In this document: one piece after another, positions 1 through 7,801 of the stretch
Layout: the number at the start of each line of letters is the position of its first letter
Numbering within the stretch: the stretch's first letter is position 1
From: Syntrophotalea acetylenivorans
Lineage (GTDB): Bacteria > Desulfobacterota > Desulfuromonadia > Desulfuromonadales > Syntrophotaleaceae
Direction of reading: 5' to 3'
Assembly: GCF_001887775.1 (NCBI RefSeq)
Contig: NZ_CP015519.1
Span: 2,418,001-2,482,000, forward strand
Length of the DNA stretch: 64,000 bases
Notes under the pieces: generated by a model
What the model was told of the DNA's origin: nothing
Databases searched by the model: none
What the model saw: the letters and a program-made list of their open reading frames with translations, nothing else
Position numbers and translations under genes: made by a program

Positions 1-1
1 G

Positions 2-1582
2 GAGCTTGAAAAGAACAGGGCCGGTAAAGATGCATTTGAAAAGGCTGAGCAGAAGCTTAAAGACTTGCGCGAGCTAGAGCGGCAGTGCCGTGAGCTGGAG
101 CGTGAGATCGGGCGCCTGGAAAAAGACAGTCAGACCCTGCAACAGAAGTTGCTCCATGAGAAGGACGAAGTGAAAAAATCCGAGACGGAGCTGGCCGCGG
201 AGCAGATCCGTCTGGATGCCGCCCGCCAGGAGCTGAAACCCGATCCCCGATTGCAGGAGGTCGCAGACCGCCTGCCCGACTTGCGCCGGAAAGGCGAAGC
301 CCTCAGGAGCGAGCGTGGTTTGCTCAACGGTCGCCGGGCAGCGCTGGTCGAGGGACAGGACAAGCTCAGTGAAGGGATCTGTCCTTTTTTTGCCGAACCC
401 TGCGGCAACATTGCCGGTGAACAGCCGCGAGACGTTTTCAGTCACAAGATTGCCGATCTCGATGAACAGGCGGCGCAACTGGACAGTCGCATCGAAATTC
501 TTGGACAGGAGATACTTGAATCAGAGCAATCCCGACAAGGGCTGCAGGGATTGGTGGTGCGGGCTGGAGAGCTGGACAAACAGCAACAGCAGTTGGATGG
601 ACGTCGGCAGAAAACCGTCGAGCGGACTGCCGGCCTGACCGGACTGCAGAGCGATTTGGCTGCGGCCGAATCCCGATTGACTGCGGCCAGGGAATCGCAC
701 AAGGTCTATGCCGACCTGGAAGCGACTTTAAGTCGGACCGAACAGGAGCGCGCCGCTTCTCAGGCCGCACGGGATGCCTGGCATGCCCATGCCAAGGACG
801 CCGGTGAGCTGGTTTCTCGCCATCAGATCCTGGAAAAGTGGCAGCAGGCCCTCTCTTCGTTAAAAAAGGACCGGGAACTTGCAGCGGAAACCCTCAATGT
901 CTGCCAGAAGGCCTACGACGTCGATCAGCATCAAATCGTCCGGCAGCAAAGGGAAGGCCTGGTGGCCGCTTCCGCGGCGTTGGAACAACGTCTGCAGGAC
1001 TTGGATAAGGATCTTCAGCGCCTCACCGGGGAGATCGTCCGACTAAAGCAGATCGAACAGGAAATTGCCTCCCGGCTGGTGCAAAAGAAGCGTTTTGAGG
1101 CGCAGGAAAAATTAGTCAAGTATCTGCGTAATCGCGTGTTCAAGAATGTCTCTGCTCGACTTTCCGAACGCTTTCGCGAAGAAATCAGCCAGCGGGCCGA
1201 TCGTATTTACCGGACCATTGCCGAGGGGGATGAAGAACTGATCTGGGGTAGCCATTATCAGGTGGTGCTGCGGGATCTGGCCGATGGCCAGTTGCGGGAA
1301 CGAACCGATGATCAGCTCTCGGGCGGTCAGATGATGAGTGCCGTGGTCGCTTTGCGCCTGGCGCTGCTGCAGACCATCGGCGCGCGTCTGGCCTTTTTCG
1401 ACGAGCCGACTTCGAACCTCGACGCCTCCCGCCGGGAGAACCTGGCCCGGGCCTTTCGGGCCATCGATGTGGGCCGTGAAGAGGTCACCGAACACTGGTA
1501 CGACCAGCTGTTTTTGGTCAGTCACGATGTGGCTTTTACCGAAATCACCGACCAGATCGTCGAGCTGGGGGAGCCTAGCTGA
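2..1582 (+). CDS. SbcC/Rad50-like SMC-family ATPase, C-terminal part (5' end outside window)
   Basis: The reading frame is open from the window edge, so only the last 526 residues are present. Long Glu/Arg/Gln-rich coiled coil comes first, interrupted by a CPFFAEPC segment (380-403) at the place where Rad50/SbcC proteins carry the CxxC zinc hook; two Cys-Pro-type residues are there, but spaced wider than the usual CxxC. The second coiled coil leads to the ATPase C-lobe: ABC signature LSGGQ (about 1316-1330), Walker B ending in FDEPTSNLD (about 1391-1423) and an H-loop SHD (about 1520). Such proteins work with an SbcD/Mre11 nuclease in DNA end processing. The partner gene would lie upstream, out of view. 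Family assignment is firm; identity as true SbcC is inference. Confidence 0.85.
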   Translation, partial: ELEKNRAGKDAFEKAEQKLKDLRELERQCRELEREIGRLEKDSQTLQQKLLHEKDEVKKSETELAAEQIRLDAARQELKPDPRLQEVADRLPDLRRKGEALRSERGLLNGRRAALVEGQDKLSEGICPFFAEPCGNIAGEQPRDVFSHKIADLDEQAAQLDSRIEILGQEILESEQSRQGLQGLVVRAGELDKQQQQLDGRRQKTVERTAGLTGLQSDLAAAESRLTAARESHKVYADLEATLSRTEQERAASQAARDAWHAHAKDAGELVSRHQILEKWQQALSSLKKDRELAAETLNVCQKAYDVDQHQIVRQQREGLVAASAALEQRLQDLDKDLQRLTGEIVRLKQIEQEIASRLVQKKRFEAQEKLVKYLRNRVFKNVSARLSERFREEISQRADRIYRTIAEGDEELIWGSHYQVVLRDLADGQLRERTDDQLSGGQMMSAVVALRLALLQTIGARLAFFDEPTSNLDASRRENLARAFRAIDVGREEVTEHWYDQLFLVSHDVAFTEITDQIVELGEPS

Positions 1583-1588
1583 TTTTTT

Positions 1589-1780
1589 GCACGCGAAGCC
1601 GCAAAGGAAAACCAACCAGAAATACAATGGTTTTGACCTCCTTGGCGTCTTTGCGGCTTTGCGTGAGACAAAGATTATCGGGTTTTGGTTTTGAGTTACT
1701 CCGCGGTCTTCGCGGCTCCGCGTGAGGCAGTGGTTTCTGGGTTTTAGCCTTGGGTCACTTCGCGACTTCGCGTGAGACCA
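1589..1780. repeat. Degenerate G+C-rich repeat cluster (tandem plus inverted copies)
   Basis: The 303-base gap after the SbcC-like gene holds three degenerate direct copies of a cttcgcggctttgcgtgag-type unit (1641-1669, 1696-1727, 1755-1779) and one inverted copy (1589-1608, gcacgcgaagccgcaaagg). Copies are separated by 25-30 bases of T-rich sequence. The inverted copy could pair with the first direct copy in RNA, ending in no T run. No coding capacity is seen. Similar units are familiar as scattered intergenic repeats in many environmental bacterial genomes; no function is claimed. Confidence 0.6.
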
Positions 1781-1885
1781 GGTTTTTAGCTCTACCCCTT
1801 GCAGTTCACGCCCGGCTCGGCTATAAAAGAGTCCGCACCTGCCATCCATTGGTCGGGTGTCAATTCACCTATGGAGAGGATAACC

Positions 1886-2230
1886 ATGGAACTGGAAATC
1901 TGTCTTTTTGTTTTTGCCGAGGACGGCACCGTTACACCTTTGGACAAGGCGGCTTTAGACAAGGCGGTCGATCATTTAGAGCCCCTTCCCGAGTACGCCG
2001 GTCGTTGTCTCAAAGTGGCCGGCGCGATGCTCGATCGCAGTCAGACCCCTGCGGTTCAGGAGGTCTTTGGCCAGTATGTCTTTTTTGATGACAAGGGCAT
2101 GGTCAGCGAGGAAAAAATGATCGAAGCGACCCGCTACCGCGACAAGATCGCCGAAGAGGGCTACAAGAATGACTTTATCTGGACTCCGGATGCTGATGAT
2201 CGGGCCAAGATAGAGGCCGCTCTTGGTTGA
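1886..2230 (+). CDS. Conserved hypothetical protein, 114 aa
   Basis: Small acidic soluble protein without signal peptide or membrane segment. The ATG at 1886 is chosen because GGAGAGG lies six bases upstream; an in-frame ATG at 1871 overlaps that ribosome binding site. No family was recognised. The next gene, for a Nudix hydrolase, starts 56 bases downstream on the same strand, so the two may be co-transcribed. Codon use looks like that of the neighbouring chromosomal genes, which supports a real gene. Confidence 0.7.
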   Translation: MELEICLFVFAEDGTVTPLDKAALDKAVDHLEPLPEYAGRCLKVAGAMLDRSQTPAVQEVFGQYVFFDDKGMVSEEKMIEATRYRDKIAEEGYKNDFIWTPDADDRAKIEAALG

Positions 2231-2286
2231 TCCTTTGGCTGTCTGTACAGCCCCTTTGTTTCTCTGGATATGGGAGATTGTTAGCA

Positions 2287-3180
2287 ATGGAAAATAACGA
2301 TCAGAATACCGGCTGGAGCTTGTTAGGCGTGAAGCCGACTGTCGATCTTGCCAGCAGCTGGCTGCAGGGTGATGTCGAAGTTTATGTCGAATCGTACCGG
2401 GCTCGCTTTGAGTGGCCCCCCGAATATCCCCGCCGCTTCAACGTCGCCGATGAAAATACGCCCTGGGAGGTGGACTACCCCGCCTATGCTCCGAAATATT
2501 TTGTGGCGCCGGTGGTGTTGGACAACGATTGCCTGAAAAAGGCCGACGGCTGGGCTGATCCGGAAGACGTCAGCCTGGCAGAACTGCCGACCGAGTCCTT
2601 TGAAGGACCGATTCAGCTCGACGAGCAGGGCCGGCCTCTCAACCCTCGGGGCCGCTGTGGCATGACCGGTCGCGGTCTGCTTGGCAAGTGGGGGCCCAAT
2701 TATGCCGCCGATCCGATCATCACCCGGGTCAACGAGCGCTTCGGCGATGTAGAGATGCTCGCCATTCAACGCAAGGACAACGGTCAGTGGGCCATCCCTG
2801 GCGGCATGGTCGATAAGGGCGAAGCGGTTTCCGGCACCCTCCGGCGTGAGCTGAAAGAAGAGACCGGTGTCGACCTCGATCTCAGCGATGCCCATCTGGT
2901 CTATCAGGGTTTTGTCGATGACCGCCGCAGTACCGATAACGCCTGGATCGAATCGACGGTCAAACACCTGCATCTGACGGGTGAACAGGCCAAAGAACTC
3001 GAACCGGAAGCGGGCAGCGATGCCCTGTCCGTCACCTGGCTGCCCCTCACCGAGCGCAGCCTGAAAAAGCTCTATGCCAGCCACGGCTATTTTGTGGTGT
3101 GCGCTTTGGGCATGCTCTACAAGCGTCAGCCCGATGCTCTGCCGGCCAAGTTTCTCGAGGTTCTAGCTAGTTATTATTGA
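2287..3180 (+). CDS. NUDT9-type ADP-ribose pyrophosphatase (Nudix hydrolase)
   Basis: 297 residues. The Nudix box is complete: GGMVDKGE, seven residues, then RELKEETGV, matching GX5EX7REUXEEXGU. The rest resembles animal NUDT9 and the NUDT9-homology domain of TRPM2 rather than the short bacterial ADP-ribose hydrolases: PWEVDYPAYAP near the N terminus, GRGLLGKWGPN before the catalytic domain, then ADPIITR, WAIPGGMVD and a STDNAW segment. The family splits ADP-ribose into AMP and ribose 5-phosphate in the cytosol. The start at 2287 has GGGAGA upstream. Length fits the NUDT9 fold with its N-terminal extension. Substrate is inferred from the family. Confidence 0.85.
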   Translation: MENNDQNTGWSLLGVKPTVDLASSWLQGDVEVYVESYRARFEWPPEYPRRFNVADENTPWEVDYPAYAPKYFVAPVVLDNDCLKKADGWADPEDVSLAELPTESFEGPIQLDEQGRPLNPRGRCGMTGRGLLGKWGPNYAADPIITRVNERFGDVEMLAIQRKDNGQWAIPGGMVDKGEAVSGTLRRELKEETGVDLDLSDAHLVYQGFVDDRRSTDNAWIESTVKHLHLTGEQAKELEPEAGSDALSVTWLPLTERSLKKLYASHGYFVVCALGMLYKRQPDALPAKFLEVLASYY

Positions 3181-3429
3181 TGAAGCGCCACGTACGGCTG
3201 GTTCTGTCTTCTGATTCCGGTCCTTTTCGGCTCTGCCTGCGTTGCGCCAACTTGACTTAGCGCGTGGCTAGGCCATCGTTGGCGACGCCTTGGCATAGCC
3301 GAAAATGCCTCAGAATCCATCGACATTACCAACCCTACGGGACGCTCGAGGCTCTTTTCTCTAATTTCTTTGGGGCCGCGGCGGCTGCCGTGGCCTTTTT
3401 TAGTCTTTGCAGCAAAGCGGCGTTAGTTC

Positions 3430-3475
3430 GTGTCCATCCGGAAACTATGGGTGGACACAGAGCCGTTTCCGGATG
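3430..3475. repeat. Overlapping inverted repeats with two exclusive pairings
   Basis: In the 324-base gap before the DMT permease, GTGTCCA (3430-3436) can pair with TGGACAC (3452-3458), while CATCCGGAAAC (3435-3445) pairs perfectly with GTTTCCGGATG (3465-3475). The left arms overlap, so the hairpins exclude one another. TAGTT and AACTA flank the outer pair. It may be a REP-like element or an RNA switch; no T run or leader peptide was seen. The rest of the gap shows no convincing gene. Confidence 0.45.
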
Positions 3476-3504
3476 AAAACTAGTTCGCTGTCGGGTGTTT
3501 TGTC

Positions 3505-4368
3505 ATGACCCACTGGTATCTGCTGGCGCTCACCGCCCTGGTTGTCCTCGGCCTGCAGCGCTTTCTCTATAAAGTCTCTGCCGAAATGCGCTGCAATTCG
3601 GCGGTGACGACCTTCGCCTTCATGGCTACCGTGGCCTTGCTGAGCTGGTGCGCCTATCTGCCCAGAGCCGCTGCCGTCACCCATCTAGGCCCCTTGCTGA
3701 TCATCTCCCTGGTCAACAGCCTCGGCTTTCTTACCGGCACTCTGGCGACCATTGAGGCCCTTAAGGCCTTGCCCGCAGGAACCGTTTATCCCCTGACCCG
3801 CCTCAGCACTGTGCTGTCGGTGCTCTTTTCCCTGGCCTATTTTGGAGACCGTTTAAATCTGCGCCAGGGGTGCGGTGTGTTGCTGGCGCTGGCGGTCATC
3901 GTGCTGCTCGCCCGCAGCCGCGGAGGTGCTGTTGCTGCAACTTCTCCGGGTCATGCCCGAAGAGGCTTGCTGCTGGCCCTGTTGGCTATCGCCGGCGGTG
4001 CGGCTTCGACCGTTTCCAGCAAGTTCGCTGCCGTGCAGGTCGACACTTTCGGTTTTATGGCGGTGTCCTATACCATGAGCACCCTGCTGGTCGTTGCGGT
4101 TAAAAAACGCATGCTGCCTCAGCGGGCCGGGCAGCGTACCCGTCCGGCCCTGTTTATCGGCATGGCCATGGGGGTGACCAATTTTTTCGGTTTCTATGCT
4201 TTGCTCCGGGCTCTTGCCAGCGGGCCGCTGGCGATCATCGCGCCGTTGGTCGGCATGTATTTCATTATGGCGGTGCTGCTGTCCTTCCTGATTTACCGAG
4301 AGCGTGTTACCCGCCAGCAACTGTTGGCCATTGCCTTGACCGTGTTGTCTATCTGGCTGATGAAATAA
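3505..4368 (+). CDS. EamA/DMT-family permease
   Basis: 287 residues, almost entirely hydrophobic, with about ten membrane segments in two halves, as in the drug/metabolite transporter family. An internal repeat is suggested by the similar helices preceding each half-end, and a short Arg/Ala-rich loop (around residue 135-150) separates the halves. It would sit in the inner membrane and carry a small metabolite or drug; the substrate cannot be told. ATG at 3505 is the first in-frame start; the Shine-Dalgarno is weak. No operon partner: the nrdD promoter region follows. Confidence 0.8.
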   Translation: MTHWYLLALTALVVLGLQRFLYKVSAEMRCNSAVTTFAFMATVALLSWCAYLPRAAAVTHLGPLLIISLVNSLGFLTGTLATIEALKALPAGTVYPLTRLSTVLSVLFSLAYFGDRLNLRQGCGVLLALAVIVLLARSRGGAVAATSPGHARRGLLLALLAIAGGAASTVSSKFAAVQVDTFGFMAVSYTMSTLLVVAVKKRMLPQRAGQRTRPALFIGMAMGVTNFFGFYALLRALASGPLAIIAPLVGMYFIMAVLLSFLIYRERVTRQQLLAIALTVLSIWLMK

Positions 4369-4512
4369 TTCAGCCTTCGTATTTTTTTCTCTTCCCACGA
4401 GGGCTTTCCTGCTCCTCTTTCTAATGTTCGGCACGTTCGCGATAAGACCCCTTAATCACTTGGATTGAGCCTTTCTCTCCACTATTCATACACAGCCTTT
4501 CCCCCAAGGTGT

Positions 4513-4560
4513 ACACAATATCTAGTGCATTGCCCCGTATTTTTTCACCAGATATGGTGG
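4513..4560 (+). promoter_or_regulatory. Pair of NrdR boxes upstream of nrdD
   Basis: ACACAATATCTAGTGC (4513-4528) matches the NrdR consensus ACACWATATNTWGTGT at nearly every position. A weaker second copy, TCACCAGATATGGTGG, starts 32 bases later (4545-4560), about three helical turns, which is the usual spacing for cooperative NrdR binding. NrdR is the ATP/dATP-sensing repressor of ribonucleotide reductase genes, so this predicts nucleotide control of nrdD. Confidence 0.7.
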
Positions 4561-4568
4561 ATTTCGCC

Positions 4569-4596
4569 TTGACAGGGTTATAAGCTGTGCTACATT
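4569..4596 (+). promoter_or_regulatory. Sigma-70-like promoter for nrdD
   Basis: TTGACA (4569-4574) is a perfect -35 hexamer; 16 bases on is TACATT (4591-4596), a fair -10. Transcription would begin about 30 bases before the nrdD ATG. The site lies just downstream of the NrdR boxes. Confidence 0.55.
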
Positions 4597-4633
4597 GCCA
4601 TGGTGTTGAAATTATCAATTGGAGGGTGTGAAG

Positions 4634-6619
4634 ATGCTGGAGTTCATTCGTAAGCGGGACGGCCGCCTGGTCCCCTTTGAGCAAGACAAAATTGCTGAGG
4701 CTATTCAGAAGACTGTTCGTGCGGTGCAGGGTTCCGACATGGACAAGGCCAGTCAGATCGCCGCAGAGGTTTGCGGTATTCTCGAGGTCATTTATAAAGA
4801 CGGCCGTGTGCCCACAGTTGAAAATGTGCAGGATTTGGTAGAAAAGATCCTGATCGAAAAGGGTCACGCCAAGACTGCCAAGGCTTACATCCTCTACCGT
4901 AAACAGCACGAATCCCTGCGACAGACCAAGGAATTTATCAAGCAATCGACGGAAGCGGTCGATTCCTACCTTACCCAGGAAGACTGGCGAGTCAACGAAA
5001 ACGCCAACATGGGCTACTCCCTGCAGGGCCTGAACAATCACATCGCCGCCAATATCACCAGCAACTACTGGTTGAACAAGATTTATCCGTCTTATATCGC
5101 CGAGGCCCATCGGGCAGGCGATTTTCATATTCACGATCTCGGCACCCTGGCCGTCTATTGCTGCGGTTGGGATCTCAAGGACCTGTTGCTGAAAGGTTTC
5201 ACCGGTGCTTACGGCAAGATCGAGAGCGGACCGCCCCGTCATTTCCGCACCGCCCTGGGCCAGGCCGTCAACTTTTTCTACACCCTGCAGGGCGAAGCGG
5301 CCGGAGCTCAGGCTTTCGCCAGCTTCGATACCTTGCTGGCGCCCTTTATCCGCTACGACAACCTGTCTTACCAGGAAGTCAAGCAGTCGGTGCAGGAGTT
5401 CATCTTCAATATGAACGTCCCGACCCGGGTCGGCTTCCAGACCCCCTTTTCCAACATCACCCTCGACATGATGCCGCCGCGCAACATGGCCGACGAGGCC
5501 GTGATCTGCGGCGGTGAATTGATGGAGGATTGCTACGGTGACTTCCAGGAGGAGATGGACCTCTTCAACCGCGCCTTCTGTGAAGTCATGATGGCCGGAG
5601 ACCACTCGGGACGGATCTTTTCCTTCCCCATCCCGACCTATAACATCACAGAAGGTTTCGATTGGGATAGCCCGCGCTTTCAGCCGATCTGGGAGATGAC
5701 CGCCAAGTACGGTATCCCCTCTTTCAGCAACTTCATCAATTCGGATATGGACCCCGAGGACGCCCGCTCCATGTGCTGCCGGCTGCGGTTGGACAACCGT
5801 GAACTGCGCCGCCGCGGAGGCGGTCTGTTCGGCTCCAATCCCCTGACCGGCTCCGTCGGCGTGGTAACACTCAACCTGCCTCGGGCGGCCTATGTCGCCG
5901 AAGACAAGAAGGCTTTTTTCAACCGCATCTCCGAACTGATGCGCCTGGCCTACGAGTCGCTGGAGATCAAACGCAAGCAGTTGGAGCGCCTTACCGAAGA
6001 AGGGCTCTACCCCTACAGCCGTTTCTACCTTGCGGGTATCCGCGAGCGCATGGGCCAGTTCTGGGGCAACCATTTCTCCACCATCGGCCTGATCGGCATG
6101 AACGAGGCCGCCCTCAACCTGCTTGGCGTCGGCATCGACACCGAGGAAGGCAAGGCCTTCGCGGTGGACACCCTGAACTTCATGCGCCTGCAGCTCGAAG
6201 CCTATCAGGAAGAAACCGGTCACCTCTTTAACCTGGAGGCGACTCCTGCCGAAGGCACCAGTTATCGTCTGGCCAGCCGCGACCGCAAGAACTTCCCGGA
6301 AATCGTTACCGCCGGTACGGACAACGCCTTCTACACCAACTCGACTCAGTTGCCCGTAGGCACCACCGACGACATCTTCGAGGCTCTCAGTCATCAGGAC
6401 GACCTGCAGACCCTCTATACCGGCGGCACCGTGTTCCACGGTTTCCTCGGCGAGCGGCTCGATGACTGGCGCAGCGCCCGGTTGCTGGTGAAGCGCATCG
6501 CAGAGAACTTCCATCTGCCTTTCTTCACCATCAGTCCGACATTCACCATCTGTCCGGAACACGGCTATATTCCCGGCGAGCATTTCTCCTGTCCCTGCCA
6601 GCAGGGCGAGGCGGCCTGA
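4634..6619 (+). CDS. nrdD: Anaerobic ribonucleoside-triphosphate reductase NrdD, core without glycyl-radical loop
   Basis: Class III ribonucleotide reductase making dNTPs without oxygen. 661 residues: an N-terminal ATP-cone (about 1-95, starting FIRKRDGRLVPFEQDKI), then the ten-stranded barrel with MCCRLRLD and other NrdD motifs. The C terminus reads TICPEHGYIPG and SCPC, the first part of the zinc site, then stops. The usual RVxGY glycyl-radical loop is absent here and is encoded by the next small gene in another frame. ATG 4634 is preceded by GGAGGGTG; an upstream TTG at 4619 is less likely. The TGA stop is followed soon by TAA in the same frame, so selenocysteine readthrough is not supported. 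Confidence 0.95.
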   Translation: MLEFIRKRDGRLVPFEQDKIAEAIQKTVRAVQGSDMDKASQIAAEVCGILEVIYKDGRVPTVENVQDLVEKILIEKGHAKTAKAYILYRKQHESLRQTKEFIKQSTEAVDSYLTQEDWRVNENANMGYSLQGLNNHIAANITSNYWLNKIYPSYIAEAHRAGDFHIHDLGTLAVYCCGWDLKDLLLKGFTGAYGKIESGPPRHFRTALGQAVNFFYTLQGEAAGAQAFASFDTLLAPFIRYDNLSYQEVKQSVQEFIFNMNVPTRVGFQTPFSNITLDMMPPRNMADEAVICGGELMEDCYGDFQEEMDLFNRAFCEVMMAGDHSGRIFSFPIPTYNITEGFDWDSPRFQPIWEMTAKYGIPSFSNFINSDMDPEDARSMCCRLRLDNRELRRRGGGLFGSNPLTGSVGVVTLNLPRAAYVAEDKKAFFNRISELMRLAYESLEIKRKQLERLTEEGLYPYSRFYLAGIRERMGQFWGNHFSTIGLIGMNEAALNLLGVGIDTEEGKAFAVDTLNFMRLQLEAYQEETGHLFNLEATPAEGTSYRLASRDRKNFPEIVTAGTDNAFYTNSTQLPVGTTDDIFEALSHQDDLQTLYTGGTVFHGFLGERLDDWRSARLLVKRIAENFHLPFFTISPTFTICPEHGYIPGEHFSCPCQQGEAA

Positions 6620-6674
6620 CCGGATTTGTAAGAAAAAATATTAATGAAATTCCAAACCCTTAGGAGGATTATCC

Positions 6675-6821
6675 ATGGCGACCAAATGCAATGCCAACAC
6701 TGAAGTCTACTCCCGCGTTTGCGGTTTCTTTCGCCCCGTTCAGCAGTGGAACAAGGGTAAAAAAGAAGAATTCAAGGAGCGTTGCGAGTTCACCGTTGAT
6801 CAGCGCCAGATGCGGGACTAA
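6675..6821 (+). CDS. Separate glycyl-radical subunit of NrdD, 48 aa
   Basis: The 48-residue product carries EVYSRVCGFFRPVQQWNKGK, the conserved C-terminal glycyl-radical segment of class III ribonucleotide reductases; the Gly of RVCGFF (residue 17) would be the radical site. Cys5 precedes it and could complete the zinc site begun by the CPEHG and CPC cysteines at the end of the nrdD product. A strong ribosome binding site, TAGGAGGA, precedes the ATG, and the frame differs from nrdD with stops between them, so it is an independently translated polypeptide and not a simple frameshift. nrdG starts six bases after its stop. Role as a partner subunit that docks on NrdD is inference. Confidence 0.88.
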   Translation: MATKCNANTEVYSRVCGFFRPVQQWNKGKKEEFKERCEFTVDQRQMRD

Positions 6822-6827
6822 TCAATC

Positions 6828-7523
6828 GTGGCTATCAAGGGCTTTCAGGGCACCAGCCTCCTCGACTATCCCGGGCATATCGCCGCGCTGGTCTTTTTCG
6901 GCGGCTGCAATCTGACTTGCTCCTATTGCCACAACCCGGTTCTGGTTCTCGACCCCGATCAGGTCCCCGACTTCCCCCAGGAGGATTTGATCGACGAGCT
7001 GCAACGGCGGCGCAAGTTCATCGACGGGGTGGTTATCTCCGGCGGTGAGCCGACCCTCGATCCCCAGTTGTTGCCCTTTCTGCGGCAGGTCAAGGAAATG
7101 GGCCTGCAGGTCAAGCTCGATACCAACGGCCTGGCTCCCAAGGTTCTCAAAGAGGTGATCTGGGAAGGGTTGGTCGATCTGGTAGCTCTCGACCTAAAGA
7201 CCGCACCGGCCCGCTACGGCGAACTGCATACCGGGCCGGTGGCCACGGACAACCTGGCCAAAAGCGTACGGCTGTTGCTCGAAGGGCCGGTGGACTGTGA
7301 ATTCCGCACCACCTGCGTGCCGGACTTTATCGGTGAGGGAGAAATCCACGAACTGGGCGAATTGATCCGCGGCGCCGACCGCTGGATGCTGCAGCAGTAC
7401 GTACCCCGCCATGCCCTGGATGAAAGCGCCCAGGCCATAGAACCGTACGCAGCAGAACAAATTGAAGCCCTGGCCGTGGTGGCCAGGCAATATGTGGACG
7501 AGGTCGGTATACGCGGCCTCTGA
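6828..7523 (+). CDS. nrdG: NrdG-type radical SAM activase of anaerobic ribonucleotide reductase
   Basis: 231 residues with the radical SAM motif CNLTCSYC near position 28 (CX3CX2C), a VVISGGEP glycine-rich SAM-binding segment and KLDTNG. It matches the longer NrdG2-type activases, which cleave S-adenosylmethionine to place the glycyl radical on NrdD. The start is GTG at 6828, six bases after the glycyl-radical peptide stop, so translation is probably coupled. The order nrdD, radical peptide, nrdG supports the assignment. A strong terminator follows. Confidence 0.92.
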   Translation: MAIKGFQGTSLLDYPGHIAALVFFGGCNLTCSYCHNPVLVLDPDQVPDFPQEDLIDELQRRRKFIDGVVISGGEPTLDPQLLPFLRQVKEMGLQVKLDTNGLAPKVLKEVIWEGLVDLVALDLKTAPARYGELHTGPVATDNLAKSVRLLLEGPVDCEFRTTCVPDFIGEGEIHELGELIRGADRWMLQQYVPRHALDESAQAIEPYAAEQIEALAVVARQYVDEVGIRGL

Positions 7524-7548
7524 TGCAGGTTGAAAGAGCACCACTTTA

Positions 7549-7580
7549 CAGGCCGCGGTAGGTTCCGCGGCCTATTTTTT
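7549..7580 (+). terminator. Rho-independent terminator after nrdG
   Basis: AGGCCGCGG and CCGCGGCC(T) form an eight- to nine-base G+C stem with a short loop, followed directly by a T run (ATTTTTTATT). It closes the nrdD-nrdG operon and marks the left edge of the accessory island. Confidence 0.85.
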
Positions 7581-7801
7581 ATTATAAAGATTAGCAAAAA
7601 TTATTGACCACTGGTTAATCGAGGAGTAGTTTGGGTGGGTGTTTTTCGGAACACTCTTACAACGAACTACAGGTGGAAAAATCAGAGGGATGTTTTCCAC
7701 TTTTACCCCTTTCATATTTCAATAAGTGGAAAATAGTGTCTGCTATAAGGCTGATATGGCAGAAAAATTTCCACTTATCACCAATGTTAGAGCTGTTCAG
7801 A

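Noticed and set aside
3264-3476. 70-codon frame in the gap before the DMT permease
   Set aside because: No ribosome binding site or motif; it runs into the inverted repeats.
4421-6583. 720-codon open frame on the minus strand opposite nrdD
   Set aside because: It lies antisense to a clear NrdD and reads as low-complexity shadow sequence; such frames arise from codon bias in G+C-rich genes.
6617-6665. NrdD stop TGA as a selenocysteine codon leading to the glycyl-radical part
   Set aside because: After TGA the same frame meets TAA within four codons, and the radical part is in another frame with its own ribosome binding site.
7600-7801. An integron integrase or attI site at the left edge of the cassette cluster
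   Set aside because: No tyrosine recombinase frame on either strand and no GTTRRRY core with partner arm was found.
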